From Priapulus caudatus (taxonomy: Eukaryota > Priapulida > Priapulimorpha > Priapulimorphida > Priapulidae): DNA of 39,563 nt. The stretch lies in NCBI RefSeq assembly GCF_000485595.1, contig NW_014577131.1:584907-624469 (forward strand), given 5' to 3'. Below, in pieces: positions 10,127-24,100 of this stretch (position 1 is its first letter; every line of letters starts with the position of its first letter). The notes under the pieces are model-generated. The model was not told where the DNA came from and searched no databases. It worked only from the letters and a program-made list of their open reading frames with translations. Made by a program: the position numbers and the translations under genes.

Positions 10127-13100
10127 TTACTCTGTTGCTTCTTCTTCCTGGGTTATATGAATAACCTTTGATATGGTGCCCAATGTTCCATTCAGTATCA
10201 CTTCCTCACCTATCAAAGATAGACCGCTAGCATATTATTTGTATTTCATTATTATAACATCGATGAATGCATTGCTAGAAACCGACAATGATCACGAAAC
10301 ATTGGTATACACGACTGCATGCATTCAATAGGATTAGGCATCGTATTCGCATTAAAAAAACACAAAATGTAGATGTCAAATTCTGCCACGTTAGTTTCGT
10401 GAATGAGAAAACACACGGTGATAATTACCAACGCGTATGATGGCAAGCAAATCCGTCCTGCTCTATAACTATCGTTGATCTATTCACTACCCATGCAATT
10501 TAATTTATATTATATCATTATAATCTTACCAACTTAGTAACTAATAAAACCTACTGAATTAGTGTAGTACAACGGGTGCTACCTGTTTTAAAGATATGTG
10601 TAGCTTTCTTGGCAGAGACGATGCATGGAAGCCCATACTCTCTTGCAATTACGGCTCCTGAAGTCATATAGAAACCGCATGTTTATTATTACCGTGGTTT
10701 CTTAGTATTGCGTGTATATTATATTGAGATGAAATAGGTGTACCCTACTACTACGAAAAATGTTTTAACATAATAATACTGGGCATATTTGGGCTATCAG
10801 AAATACCTAATAAACGTATCTATTCATCCATCCATCCATCCATCTAGCCAGCCAGCTAGCTAGCTAGCCATCCATCCATCCATCCATCCATCCATCCATC
10901 CATCCATCCATCCATCCATCCATCCATCCATCCATCCATCCATCCGTTGATTCTTTTGTCCGTTAATTAATCTATCCCACTAACCATGAGACATCAGGCC
11001 ACCCATCTCAGTACACAGACCGGACACCAGGGGGAAGTAAGGTGACCAACCGATGTCCGTGTAGGCCACGATGAGGATCTCTCCTTGCTACAAGAGAAGT
11101 AGAATCTTGCGTAACCATTTTGATTTTTTCCTATCCATATCCTTTCCCATTAGACCTCTGATTTATAAAAAGCTGTCACTACTGTGATATTATTTCGGAT
11201 ACCATGAGCACCGGGCGTTTTTATCTATCACTATCTCTGGATGTTACTTCAAATAGTCTAGCACTTTATAACATGGCTTTGGTGCATATCAAGTAATCAG
11301 CAAATATTTGATGATTGACTTGCGACTAAGGTATTTTTGTTTCATATTTTTACTCTTTATAAAGATGTTGTTACCTCAATGCTGTTTGCCTCATCCAGAG
11401 ATTTCACAATTCTACATTTTGCTCGTATAACACCATGACTGACGGGCATACCTGAAACCAAATTAAGAAAAATCTGAAACGAACACCATTCTGATCCATC
11501 TGGAATAAATTTCGGTTACGCAAATACTAATAACACGTGCATTGATTAGGAAGGCAATTTGGCCTACATGGTTTTGCACTATGATGCCTGAGTGCTAGTA
11601 AAGTAAAGCTTGCATGCATTATAATAACGAATGTCTTACATTCCTGGCTGACATGTTCACTGATCTCTACATACTAACATATAGCTATATGCAGTTATAT
11701 ATAACATATCTAACATATAGTTAGCATCTTATAAAGATCAGTAGACATGACTAGAAATGCAACAATGAGACAAATAGCCGAGATATTAATAAAAACATGA
11801 TGATAATAAATTTTTCACGTATTTCTTAGCCTTTTTTCAAACTAGTTTAGTTCGCAAAATAACGCTAATCGCCGAGAAAATGAAGATGTCGTTAGTGATG
11901 CGAGCTTATGAAGATGATCGCGAAGAGCTCCGGTGTGATGACGTCATCAACATTTGATTTGTCTTCAAATAGAAAATATGATAACATTGATGTAAAGCAA
12001 TGAATCACCTTTCACCTCCCCTGTTGTAGGAACGTCTATCGTGTCACCATCTCCGATCTAAAAATCAAGTTAAATGGATTACCGCAGTTTAAAAAATAGA
12101 TTCTATTATCGAATTGCTTTGGCGGAGAACAATTGCGAATTACGGACCAATGGGAAATCACCTATACACATTTTGTTCTATATACTAAACGTATTTGTGC
12201 AGATTTGCATGCACGTGAATGTACGATCGTGGAGTGTGTATGCGTCTGAGTATACAAATGCACGGTGGTGTATGCGTGCGTGCAGGCGCGTGTAAGATAT
12301 GTTTGTTTGCTTGTGCGCACGTGAGCGTATTCGTATTGTATATGAGTGAGTAGTTTGATTGTAGCTTACCGGCGTTGGATAGCCCGCCATAAGCTCTTGG
12401 AACTCCAGTGCCATCAGGGCTGGCATCATCTTTCTTAGTCGAAATGCTCTGAAACAGTAAAAGAAACCTCTAAGTCAAGTATAAAATTATTAGCAAATTA
12501 TGATACTAAGTACTGTATGCATGATGAATCTTTCAATATATGTTTTTTTTCGAATTTTCAAACACATATGATGGGTAAAACTCATATGTACTATTATGGA
12601 ACTATCAATGATAAAGTAACTAAGTAATTATGGTTAATATTTTTACGTGAACTTGACTAACTTACTTGTTGATGAGTCTGGCGGATCGGGTTTTTATCAG
12701 CTCTGCTATTTCCTCGTGTTTGAGGTAAAAGATTAATTCCTTGTCAGGTAGACGGCCCTAATTTATCAAATAAATTATGCAATAAATAATACGGTGACAA
12801 ACAGCTTTAACGCCTTGTAAGATCATTGTCAGTATAATGATATTGCTGCAACTATGGAACGCGGAAAATGCCGCGGAATTGCAAATTGCAATGACTCTTG
12901 TTAGTTGTTAGTCATAGACGGCAAAGTCGTACACGCTACACCTAGATGTTGAACACAGTAGACGCACAACAAAAGCATCAATAAATACACGAGTAAATAA
13001 AAAAGACATAAAAAAGCACCTCGTTCACAAGCAGCTGAGCCAGTCTAAGGTATGCTTGACGCAAAATGTCCATGGATTTGATGGCCAAACTTTTTCCATT

Positions 13101-13490
13101 TTCCCGAAAGCCAACTGCGGCTCGTGCATACGGTAAGAGGAATCGTAGGATTTTTCTGTCGAAAATAAATATGATAACCATGATTTACATTAAATCTGTT
13201 TGTTTATTACATGCCATTTAATCAATCTCTGTAGCTGAGCCTAGAAGATGGAGTAAAGTTTACGGCTAAGCTGAGCTACGTGGCGCGCCAAGATATCTTA
13301 TGGATTTAACCATCTCCGTTATTATAGGTAATAACACGATTACACCCTGATAATAAATTCTTGTATTTCTATACTCACTGTTTTGATGGCGACCAATTCG
13401 TGGATTTAATGTTATCAAGCGCTTCCATCTTCTGTGCATTGCTTTTTTTGTTGTTCTCTTCAAACCTTGATCGATCATGATTTCGGTCAA
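10127..13490 (-). CDS. Gene B (PEP-synthase-like), C-terminal exons with phosphohistidine domain
   Basis: Seen on the minus strand, 5' to 3': about 13377-13490 (weak, frame damaged), 13020-13155 ([18 protein letters not shown]), 12666-12757 ([11 protein letters not shown]), 12370-12448 ([18 protein letters not shown]), 12009-12057, 11375-11451, 10985-11087, 10583-10657, 10127-10209 (ends EEEATE, TAA). From 13155 down, all introns are GT..AG, all phases fit, and exon lengths equal those of paralogue A (136, 92, 79, 49, 77, 103, 75) until the last exon. The motif [10 protein letters not shown] with the phosphocarrier His and [12 protein letters not shown] is intact. Its N-terminal parts lie at 21.1-27.6 and 33.2-37.5 kb. 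Convergent with paralogue A. Confidence 0.9.
10825..10946 (+). repeat. (CATC)n tetranucleotide array
   Basis: About thirty CATC units interrupted by CAGC/TAGC variants, in the intron just downstream (minus sense) of the exon at 10985-11087. It lies about 40 bases from that exon's donor. Confidence 0.95.
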
Positions 13491-13679
13491 TTCCTTGTTG
13501 CCATATTAAAAACTAAATTAGTTATTAAAATACATTTGGTTAAGATTCATAAATGACTAATAGAAGACAAACACAACACAGAGAAATATAGAGCATACAA
13601 GTAACGAGAATAAGCCTAGAGCAAGATCCATCGTCAAACGCGGACAATGAAGGCGTTCAAAAAACACGGTTAACCTATA

Positions 13680-13680
13680 C

Positions 13681-13714
<34 letters not shown>

Positions 13715-13812
13715 GTATATATGATTATATTATATACTATAGAGAGAGAGCAGAGAGAGAGAGAGAGAGAGAGAACGAGAGAGAGAGAGAGAGAAGAGAG
13801 AGAAAGAGAGTA
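13680..13812 (+). repeat. (TA)n and (GA)n tracts
   Basis: A TA-rich run (13680-13740) is followed by GAGA-rich sequence (13741-13812) inside an intron of gene B. They sit near where the minus-strand sequence begins to show many indels. Confidence 0.9.
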
Positions 13813-14049
13813 TACATCTACGAACATCATGTCTATATATTATAACGACCATATATTCGAAACACAAATTGCAAGCACTAACATTGCTTTCATACACGTA
13901 TACTCAGGGTAGTCACTCCTAATGTTTATTGTTTAGTCCAACATTAATTGTATATTGTCATCAATACATGGAATCACACGTGAGTGATATGAACGCTAGA
14001 CAGATCATGGCGGTATTTAAGTGTTGTAGTGACGTCCAGCCATTTCCCT

Positions 14050-17000
14050 CACCTGGTATGTGTTCGATACAACTGTTTGCTGGCCCTCCATTTGCCCACG
14101 TTTTTTCTGAGAGTTCGCTATATAAAAACAGAGTAAGATGAATGAAGAGGTAAATCTCAGAAACAAACTATTCCGAACGCATTTCGACAGTATTCTTATT
14201 TGCCTACTAGGATAAATAAATTTATATACGACTCCTCTAGGGAGGTTTCTCAGTATAAACCAAGCGAAACGAAACATTATTATTTAACTTTACTGAAATT
14301 TCATTAAGCAATTAATTAGATCAAAAAAATAATGAACGTGGTTTTTTCTGTCCGTTTTTTCAATTGAAATAGCAGTGACCAACACTTATAACATTTGCGG
14401 TACAGATTATTAGCATTCGTTTTAGTATCCTTCGCCAATCTAGATTTTGCTGTGGAAGAATTTTAAGACGACTTAAATCCGGCTCGTCATTAAAACACAT
14501 AAAATACTGTTACCTCGCGCACGCATCTATTGTTCCGTGAATCTCGTATGGAATGTGGCAAAATCCTGCTTCAATTTCGCCGCTCTCGTTTGACTGAGCC
14601 AATCAACGCCTCCTCAGGTGTCAGTGACTGAAATCCTCCGCTTTGCTGCCGTCTACGTACTGCTAGCGCCATCTTTCGGAGGCCAGCTGGAACGTCTTGC
14701 ACTGATTACGTCGGTGCATGGTAAGATAGCAGCCAAAGCAACATCTGCATCACTTCGGAGTGTTCTGTAACGAAACATGTGGTTTGATGAGTATTTTATG
14801 TTTTATGTAACGCCGATAAGTGTGAAAATTTATGCGTTAAAATATAAAATCAATTAGCAAGCTTTCTTAAAGGAATATAAACGCATGTTAGTGCACTCTA
14901 TGCATTATTTGGAGAGAACACCGCAAACAAGATAGTGATATTCATTGCATTAGTGGGGTCTGCCAATTTTTTTATAGTACTGGGGCGAATCACCGGTCTT
15001 GCGACAGAGATGACTTAGCAGATAATTATTCATATGGTTATTATAAGTAGACTCAGGACAAGGGACGTTTAACAAACCGCATAAATAAAGATGATCCGAG
15101 TGTAGTACTGTGCGATATGTACCTGAGTTATTTCTTTCACAAACTTGTTGTGACAATGACTCGCTATGTGAGATGCATTCGTGGCATTGAGATGTGTTAC
15201 AGGTCATGTAACATATTGAAATCTTCATTAGCCGTATAGAAAGATGGATAATTTCGTACAGTTCCAAGTATTAGGTAGGTGGGCTACTATAGATAATATA
15301 ATTAAATATTCAATTGCTGAAAAAGATATTAATGCGATGTCGCTGACGGGAGGAAAAGGATGCGAAAAGACCCGTGTCGAGATGATATGATGATATAACA
15401 TATAGTCCTTTTCACCTGTGTATAACATACGATAACTACAGTACGCCACCCAGAACGTTTATCCTTAATAAGTCCTCAACCCACAATTTGGCGAGTGTAA
15501 CGGTGAGTTTGGGCAGTGGTGTTGAAGTCCGTGACTAATGTTCTAACAATGGCTGTTACTTCGCTTTAGTGCGCTTAGTGCTCTGAATGCGTCTAGCTAC
15601 AAGGTCACATCCGATAGCCACGCGGAAGGTATACCAATTACATAACTAACGCACTCACATAGCAAAAGAATAAACGTAAAGCAAAAGATAGTAAATTAAA
15701 CGTTTAATAAAATTTAAGTAAAATCGTAAAGTAAAACAAACAAAGTAAACGTTATAGCAAAAACAAGAACGAATGTTGTACTATTACGTTTATGTATAAA
15801 AAACAGAGAACTCTTAAAGAACTTTCTGTATCCACGGGACATCAGTGTGTTCGGATAGCGCTTACGTAGAATTTCCGTCCAAGTATTCGTGCTCCTTGCA
15901 GCCTCGAAAACAGTACAATATCTAATGTATTTTTCATAGCTTTTGTATCCGACCCATTGTGTGTACTCATTCGCGTTAGTACATTCCCTATAAAAAAAGA
16001 ATTAATCTTTAGAATTTCTAATTCCTTTTTATTATTTTTTAACGACGAATTCGACGCAGAATTGTCAGGGCACGATGGCAGTAGTTCTTTAGTTTGATCA
16101 AATTATCCAGTAAATATTTAATAATACGTTATCGTGGAGCGTGGATACAAATGGAAACATCATCATTGCCGGAAGAGCAAGGATAACAATATCTGATATT
16201 TCTATGATTTTTGCACCTTCGAGAAATCTGGCTGACCGAATAATTTAATATGAGAAATACATTACTACCTATTACTTGTTGAACGCTATTGTTGCTAATA
16301 TGTTAAATGTGAAATTTACTCTTGTACTACAGCGAATTCAGGAAACATTATCGTTAAATATTTTTTCTCAAGCTAAATCGTCTCGGTTTGCCTACTATCT
16401 TTGCTAGTTTTGTAGTTTTTTTGTGTGTTAGATCCATAGTAATGCGTTATTTGCCATATTACGTGTAACATTGTTCAGAAAAACATGTTTGCAGAAGGTT
16501 GATATCCTCAAACGGTTCCATGACGATTTCCGGAGAAATTCCCATGGCCACGCGCATGATCTAGAAATCAACATACAAGATAATACGCTTTAAATATACA
16601 CATGTGTAATTTTCGAATCATCTTGGATTAGTACAGTTTTTGAGTTAGTTTATATAATTTAATATATTTATCAACAAAGTGAATAATGCATCGCGATTTT
16701 TGAGATTCTCAGTGATCAGACTACACGGATGGTTCAATTCTTGTTAAAACTTAAGCGCAGTACTTCTCATCTCAGCGGCTATATGTGATGTGTGCCTGGC
16801 TGTCTGTATGACGCGTGCCTGCATTCGACTGTGCAGATCTACCTCTATACGTAGTGCGTGTGACGGGTATAACCAACGTGCGTTGCAAGTGCGGCGATCG
16901 TGCGTCCTGTCAGCTTCGTTGGGCATCATTTCTCAACAAGACAATAAAAAAAAAATAAAAATGCAACATACTAACCACCGCAGTTTACTTTTTCATGGTT

Positions 17001-20000
17001 AAGGTCAGAAAAAAAACGGTAAGATGGTAACGTGTGGGAACGGTGCTTCGGATGTCGAGTGAATGGAACCTGATCTATATTACGCACTATATCACGACTC
17101 ATCGCTATTACACCTAGCGTTGATCTATTATGACGACTATATCATGATCATTGTTTTACACCTAGCGATTGATCTAATATACGCACATATATTCACGACT
17201 CATTGTTTTCAACTAGCGTTGATCTATGTACCAATATGACTCATTGCTGTCTATACCACAGCGTACTACACGTCTTACATCTTGGGTGATGCATAGGACC
17301 ATAGTAACAGAACATGGTCGTTGCGTGTTTTACGACATTAAATTCAGTCCAAGTAATCAGTGTTTCTCTATTCTAGCGTAGGTTCTTTCTGCTTGTGCTG
17401 ACTGCCTGCAAATCGAATAATAACCACCTGCTCCATCGGACAACGGAGTTAGCTGACAAATGCGCTCTAGTGCTGAGAGGTGTCATCGACTGAGGACATC
17501 ATCTCCTCTGCGGGTTCATACAACGAAGATAGAATCGGTTAATGAACAAGACGGACAGCTTATAATGTAAGGCGAAACAAATTCCCGTTAAGAAAGAGGA
17601 CGAGTGACCTTTTCGTCAACGACAATAACTTATTTTTCCGATATCAGGTTTTGGACGTAGCTAGAATTGTCACTCACACTCGGAATAGCTGAGAGATCTC
17701 GTTCGCGTGCGTACTTTACTCTCAGATTAAAGAACGATAGTTTCTAGAAAGGGTTATTCTCGTAGTTATTGGTTAGTATAGGGAGCTATGTACTAGAGTT
17801 GAAGAAGGCAACGCACAAGAGGGATACAAAGTCAGAGGACTATAAAACTATTTACGGTATTCGCGTTTGTATTACAGTTCCATCATCATATTAACACGCG
17901 TGAATCACTGCCTCATGCAATAGCTCGTATTCTGACTCCATGTGAGGAAAGACCGTGATTTGGTCGAGCTTGCAGCAGGTAGATCTGTCGTCTTTCAGGC
18001 AAACTCTATATCTCCGACGCGTAGCAGAGAACGATTTTTTCACCTGGTACAATGTAGGCGTTTTCGTTTCTAGCTGCGTACATAAGAAATGAAAGAGCAT
18101 ATAGATGGTTGCTAATGTTAAAGCTATAATGAAATGCGATATCGAATTAGTTGTAGATTACCACTTTTCGCTTATTTGCATCTAGTAATGAAACACAGTT
18201 AAAGTATCCCACAGATTTAGTGATTTACCTGTATGACCATGTTTGCCCAGTTCTAGTGATTCGTCTGCTAGGCTACATTTGCACTTTAGGTCTGCTCTCT
18301 ATTTCTGCCTCTCCTGACTCTGCAATCAACATCGATTGCTATAGGTTGGAGGTGTGTCATTTTTCAGTTTTTATCATTTCTAAAGAAGCCTACCTGGTTA
18401 GATAGATAAACTGGGGATATTGATACATTTGCATAGGGGTCTTTTTCTGTTCTGTCTCATTCGATATAATCAGAATATTGAGTTAATTTACAATGTGTAT
18501 GCAATCATAATGACGGTATGTGCTATCTGTTCAACCGAAAATATAACGGAATAATTTCCTTCACTGATACCACGTACAGCCATTGCAAATTGATCGTACA
18601 TCAAGCTGTCCCGGACCAGCCGCTCGCGCGCTAAAATATTTGCAAGTTATTTACACGCTATTCCCGGGTAAATACGCGCTAGTCTTACGACGAAGTCTAA
18701 GTTAGCGCACGAATGGGAGGTGGGCATGGCCCGCTTCGAAAGTGTGCTAAGTTATCCCATACATATGTCGTGCTATGGTACTGAATGTCGGGGTAATAAT
18801 GGGATTAATAATGAGCAGCTGTCGATGACAAATGTCGGATGAGTTACATGTTACGCCTTCTTGGGAAACAATTATTTTCGCTGCTTTAGTACGTTTATTA
18901 AATTTTTTATTTTATTTTATTTTTTATGTTACATAGATTTTTAACTATATGTTATAATTTCGCGGGGATCTCACTTACCACTACATCTATTCGGGACGCA
19001 CTGCTTCTTATTCTCTCTCTTTGATGCTAAGCTTATTCGTAGAAGCTACGCACGCTAGGAATATTGTATCTGAGTTCACGCTCGACCGCCGAGACATACC
19101 GCCTAGAGCAAATACTGATCATGGCGTATTCTATCTTATTTATTATCTATTATTATCATTATTATTTATTTATTATCCAATTTATTATTTCAATGAAGAA
19201 GATAACGGTGTTTTCAAAATCTAAAGCATAGGCTCATTTTAAATAGATTGAGAGTTTGAACACTGCGAATCTATCTAGTAATCTATTTTTTACATGTATT
19301 CGATGATATTTGATTTAGAATCGAAGGCATGACAAACGAGGAGATCAGAAAGCATTTTAAACAGTTATTGTGTCTTGATTGCTTTATCACTGTGAACAAA
19401 CAGTTCCTATGTCTTATTTGGGCGTCTATCTGGTCTGGTCATATTTTAAATTCCCTGTTTGGAACGGAATTATTCACTTAATCGAGGATACGCATAGGAT
19501 ACTTATACCTCTGGTTAGATCTGTGTTGTAATGCTACCTCGGGCGAGATTTGCAGTAGCAGTCTTCGTGGATATGTACTTCTCACCTATACTACAATCTC
19601 TTTCAAATTCTCACGCTCAACTACCCGCTTTGTTCTATTTTTAATTTCTTGGATTTTATTCGAGGATGTTTCGTCAATTTACACTCCCCGATTCGTACGA
19701 TACGTGATGGAAATGACGCCCAGGCTTTACAGACACTGCGATCTCTGGTTGAAGAGAACACCCGCAGCCTCGTCTGCACTTCACCATCTCCTGCACGCAG
19801 ACGCCAACATCTGCTGCTACACCTGACCGTGGTTCTGAACGGAAGACGTTCCAATGCAAAAAGACATTGCATGTTCGATGTTTTTAGTTTCTCGTAAATA
19901 ATGTATTTTGCCATTATATCTAGCCACAGTTATATTTATTATTAACTATCATCTGTGTGTCTTACTAGTAACGGACATGTAATTTTATTTGGATGCTTTC

Positions 20001-20327
20001 ATAGTTCAAATATATTAGTCAATATACTCTTAAAAGTGACACATCATACCTCCTGTACTCAAACAGCTTTGCTGATGTTGATGCGAGGATGCCAACACTT
20101 CTTTATTGAAGTAGCGTGGCAAATCTGTGAAAATGGCTTATCGCAAATTTATCAAAGTGTAGATAATATAGCTTGATCTCAAGTCATACAAAATACGTCA
20201 TGCAAAGGGGGTCTGGTACTTGTAACGGTAATTGTTAATACACAATTAGTAAAAAACTTTTATGCGTCAGCAATTTTGAGAAAAAGGTATCGCAAGAATT
20301 TTGGCTAGTACCTGATAGTATTACCTG
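14050..20327 (-). pseudogene. Indel-ridden duplicate of gene B middle exons
   Basis: Same exon order, intron content and orientation as 21.1-26.62 kb, but with single-base insertions and deletions every 10-20 bases. Recognisable remains on the minus strand: 14054-14118 (ELSEK-W), 14518-14762 (SEVMSDV...VRE region), about 15480-15620, 15820-15990, 16490-16560, 17445-17515 (EMMPQAMTPLTL region), 17890-18060 (VEKSF...LQARP region), 18230-18330, 18975-19090, 19680-19830, 20060-20130. Only the exon at 14054 is unique to this copy. Frames are broken throughout, in introns and exons alike, with about 5% extra length. That pattern fits raw long-read error better than pseudogene decay, and the block ends at the 25-N gap. 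Confidence 0.75.
17060..17275 (+). repeat. ~47 bp minisatellite, noisy copy
   Basis: Four degraded units of TTGATCTATATACGCACTAT... matching the clean array at 23496-23690. It lies in the same intron of the duplicated block. Confidence 0.75.
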
Positions 20328-20352
20328 NNNNNNNNNNNNNNNNNNNNNNNNN
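20328..20352. other. 25-N scaffold gap
   Basis: The sequence left of the gap equals 26.62 kb of the right-hand contig, so the contigs overlap by about 5.5 kb rather than being separated by an unknown gap. Confidence 0.95.
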
Positions 20353-21112
20353 CGTAAGTTAAGTTATGTACACGTTTTGCCTTGTTCATGGGGCATACAT
20401 TAACTTAGTTCTGAATATTAAAGATGTCGTTGTACCTATATACGTAAATCACTCTTGTGCAATTTCTATAGGCCGATGATACGCGTTCAGTGCCAATCAT
20501 ATACGCGACCGCTATTCGATCACGAGAATACATGAATGGTATAAGAACCATCATTACATAAGTCGTGCGTAGTGACACCTTTGTTAGGCGCAGATATGCA
20601 GATACGCAGTTGCATACACATCATTTCAGCAACCTTCTGCATTCTGCATACCTCCTAAATCCCATTAGTTGATACAAATCGCGTGCCTGAAACTCCTGTT
20701 TTATGGTGCATTGTGACCCTAACCCTAACCCTATTTAGAAAAAATTAAATTGTTGTAAAAATTATTTGTTGTTATGAAATTGTTGTAAATAAATCATGTA
20801 AATATTTGCGTTAATTGGAAAAAAATAGTTAAATGGATAAAGATAGAAAAATACAGAAAACAGGTAAATAATAAAAAATCTGATGGGATTCGATCCAAGG
20901 ACATATGAGCCGTAATTCTGTGCTGTAGCCGTTGGGCTATCCAGGCTTATTGGCTTTCTAGATTATGGATGTGCCATAAATATGAGAACACTGTGACATC
21001 ATTGAGGCAGTTTAGGAATCCATGTTTAACCCTCCTCTTGAGGGTCAAAAAGTTATCAGACACTTACTCTTCGCACGTCAGTGGTCGAATAAAAACCAAA
21101 AAATACTGTTAC
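20353..21112. other. Intronic start of right-hand contig
   Basis: No exon was found. It holds a short CCCTAA run near 20716-20735 (about three units) and the tRNA-like segment at 20881-20946. It stops matching the left-hand copy a few tens of bases beyond the exon at 21113. Confidence 0.5.
20881..20946 (-). repeat. tRNA-like sequence, SINE candidate
   Basis: The minus strand reads TAGCCCAACGGCTACAGCA, resembling a D-arm/A box. About 30 bases on it has GGATCGAATCC, one base from the B-box consensus GGTTCGAATCC. Acceptor stem pairing is poor and no CCA or clean anticodon stem is evident, so a tRNA-derived SINE head is likelier than a working tRNA. The downstream AT-rich stretch could be its tail. 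Confidence 0.4.
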
Positions 21113-24100
21113 CTCGCGCACACATCTATGTCCGTGAATCTCGATAAACGTGGCAAAATCCTGCTTCAATCTGCCACTCTCGTCTGATCTGAGCCAATCA
21201 ACCGCCTCCTCAGGTGTCAGTGACTGGAAAACCTCTGCTTTGCCACAATCTACTACTGCTATCGCCATCTTTCGGAGGGCAGCTGGAACGTCCGCACTGA
21301 TTACATCTGTGCAGGTAGATAGCAGCAAGGCAACATCTGACATCACTTCGGAGGGTTCTGTAACCGAACATGTGGTTGATGAGTATTTTATGTTTTGATA
21401 ACCGCGTAGTGGCAATTATGGTAAAATATAAAAATCAATTAGCAGCTTTCTTAAAGAATATAAACGCATGTTCTGCACTTTATGCATTATTTGAGAGAAC
21501 ACCACAAACAAATGTGATATTAATTGCATTAGTGTCTGCATTTTTTTTAGTACGGGGAATCACGGTCTTCCGACAAGCTGACTTAAACAGATAATTATTA
21601 TGGTTATTATTGAAGTAGCCTCAGGACAGACGATTAACAACGCATAAATAGAGATGATCCTGAGTATAGTACTGTGCCGATAGTGTACCTGAGTCTTTCT
21701 TCTTCACAACTTGTGTGACAGTATGACTCGCTATGTTAGATGCATACGAGCCTTGAAGGTGGCTGTACCAGGCCTGTAACATATTGAAATCTTTATTAGC
21801 CGTTAGAAAGGTGGATAATTTCGTACAGTTCCAAGTATATACTATAAATAAATAAATTAATATTCAATTGCTGAAAAGAAATTAATGCGATGGTGACGGA
21901 AAGGAAAAGAGATGGAAAAAGCGTGTCGAGATATGATGTATAACTATAGCCCTTTCACTGTGTAATAACATTCGATCAACCCTCGTACGCACCCCAGAAC
22001 TTATCCTTAATAAGTCCTCAATTTGGCGATGTAACGTGAGTGGGTCAGTGGTGTTGAAGTCCGTGCTGATGCTTCTAACAATGGTGTTACTTCGCTTCAG
22101 GTTGCGCTTAGTGCTGAATGCGTCCTAGTAACGAAGGTCACATCCGATAAGCACGCAAGGTACACAATACATAACTAACGCACTCACATAGCAAAGATAA
22201 ACGTAAAGAAAAATAAGTAAATAAACCGTTTAATAAAATTTAACTAAATCGTAAAGTAAACAAACAAAGTAAACGTATAAGCAAAACCAAAAACAGGATG
22301 TGTAGGTATACTTACTGTATACAAACAGAGAACTCCTAAAAACTTTCTGTACCACGGGACATAGGTGGTTCGGTAGCGCTTGTGAATTTCTTCCAAGTAT
22401 TCGTCTCCCGTGGAGCCTCCAAACAGTAAAATATCCACAGTATTCTTCATGCCTTTTGTATCCAATCCCATTGTGTACTCATTCGCGTAGTACGTTCCCT
22501 ATAAATTTTTTTTTAATTTTTTAGAATTTCTAAATTCCTTTCATTATTTTTTCAACGTCGAATTTTGAGCAATGAATTGTCAGGGCCGTGGAGTAGTTCT
22601 TTAGTTTATCAAATTATCAGTAAATATTTAATAATACGATTATATGAGCGTGGATACAAATGAACATTCATCATTGCCGGAAGAGCAGATAAACAATATC
22701 TGATATTTCTATGATTTTTTGCACCTTCGCAAAATCTGTGACTGAATAATTAATAGGAGAAATACCTTCTGTTCCTTATACTTGTTGACGTATTGTTGCT
22801 AATATGTAGATGTGAAAGTACTCTGTACTAAGCGATACCAGCGAACATATCATTAAATATTTTTTCAAGCTAAATCGTCTCGGCTTTGCTACTATCTGTG
22901 CTAGTTTTGTAAGTTTTTGTGTATTAGATCCAGTAATGGTTATTGCCATACTTACGCTGTACATGTTGAGGAAAAAATGTTTGCAGAAGGTTGATCCGAA
23001 CACGTCTATGTACGCATCCGCAGTAATTCCCGATGGCCACCGCGTGATCTAGAAATCATACATACAGATAATACGCTCAAATATACGCATGTTAATTTTC
23101 GAATACATCTTGGATATATAGTTTTTGAGTAGTTCATATATTTAATAATTTTATAACAAAGTGATATAATCATCGCGATGAACTTCTCAGTGAATCTAGA
23201 CTACACGAGATGGTTCAATTTCTTTGTAAAACTTAACGCAGTACTTCTCATCTCAGAGGTATATGTGTGTGCCTGGCTGTCTGTATGTACGCGTGCCTGC
23301 ATGGGTGTGTATCTACCTATATACGTATGTGCGTGTACGTGAGTATGACCGACGTGCGTGTGCGCGTGTGCGTCTGTCCAGCTTCATTGGGCTTCATTTC
23401 TCACCGGGCATCACTGCAGTTTCTTTTGATAGTTAAATCAGAAAAAACGGTAAGATGTCAATGTGTGGGGACGGTGCTCGGAGTCGACGAATTGAACCTG
23501 ATCTATATACGCACTATATCACGACTCATTGTTTACACCTAGCGTTGATCTATATACGCACTATATCACGACTCATTGTTTACACCTAGCGTTGATCTAT
23601 ATACGCACTATATCATGACTCATCGTTTATAGCCTACCTAGCGTTGATCTATGTACGCAATCATGACTCATTGCTTATACCTACAGCGTCTACCCGTCTT
23701 ACATCTTGGGTGATGCATAGACCATAGATAGCAGACATGGTCGTGCGTGGTTTCACGACATATGAATTAATCTCGTAATAATTGTTCTCTATTCTAGCCT
23801 AGTGTTCTCTGCTGCTGCTGCTGCAAATCGAATAATAACCACCTGTCCTATCCCGGCGACGTTAGTGACGAATGCGTCTAGTGTAAGAGGTGTCATCGCC
23901 TGAGGCATCATCTCCCTGCGGTCCATACAACGAAATAGATGTTAATAAACGAAGACGAAAGCTTATGTGTAGCGAAACAAATTCCGTTAAGAATAGAGGA
24001 CGAATGACCTTTTCGTCAAACGACAATTATAATTTTTTTCCGATACAGGTTTGGCACGTAGTAGAATTGTCACTCACACTGTGAATAGCTGAGAGATCTC

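Noticed and set aside
17060-17275. CRISPR-like regular repeats
   Set aside because: Units are head-to-tail without unique spacers, in an intron of a eukaryotic gene; it is a minisatellite.
14050-20327. Third independent PEP-synthase-like gene copy
   Set aside because: Identical structure to 21.1-26.6 kb with random indels and ending at a gap; better explained as an assembly duplicate.
20881-20946. Functional tRNA gene
   Set aside because: A- and B-box-like motifs are present but acceptor and anticodon stems do not pair well.
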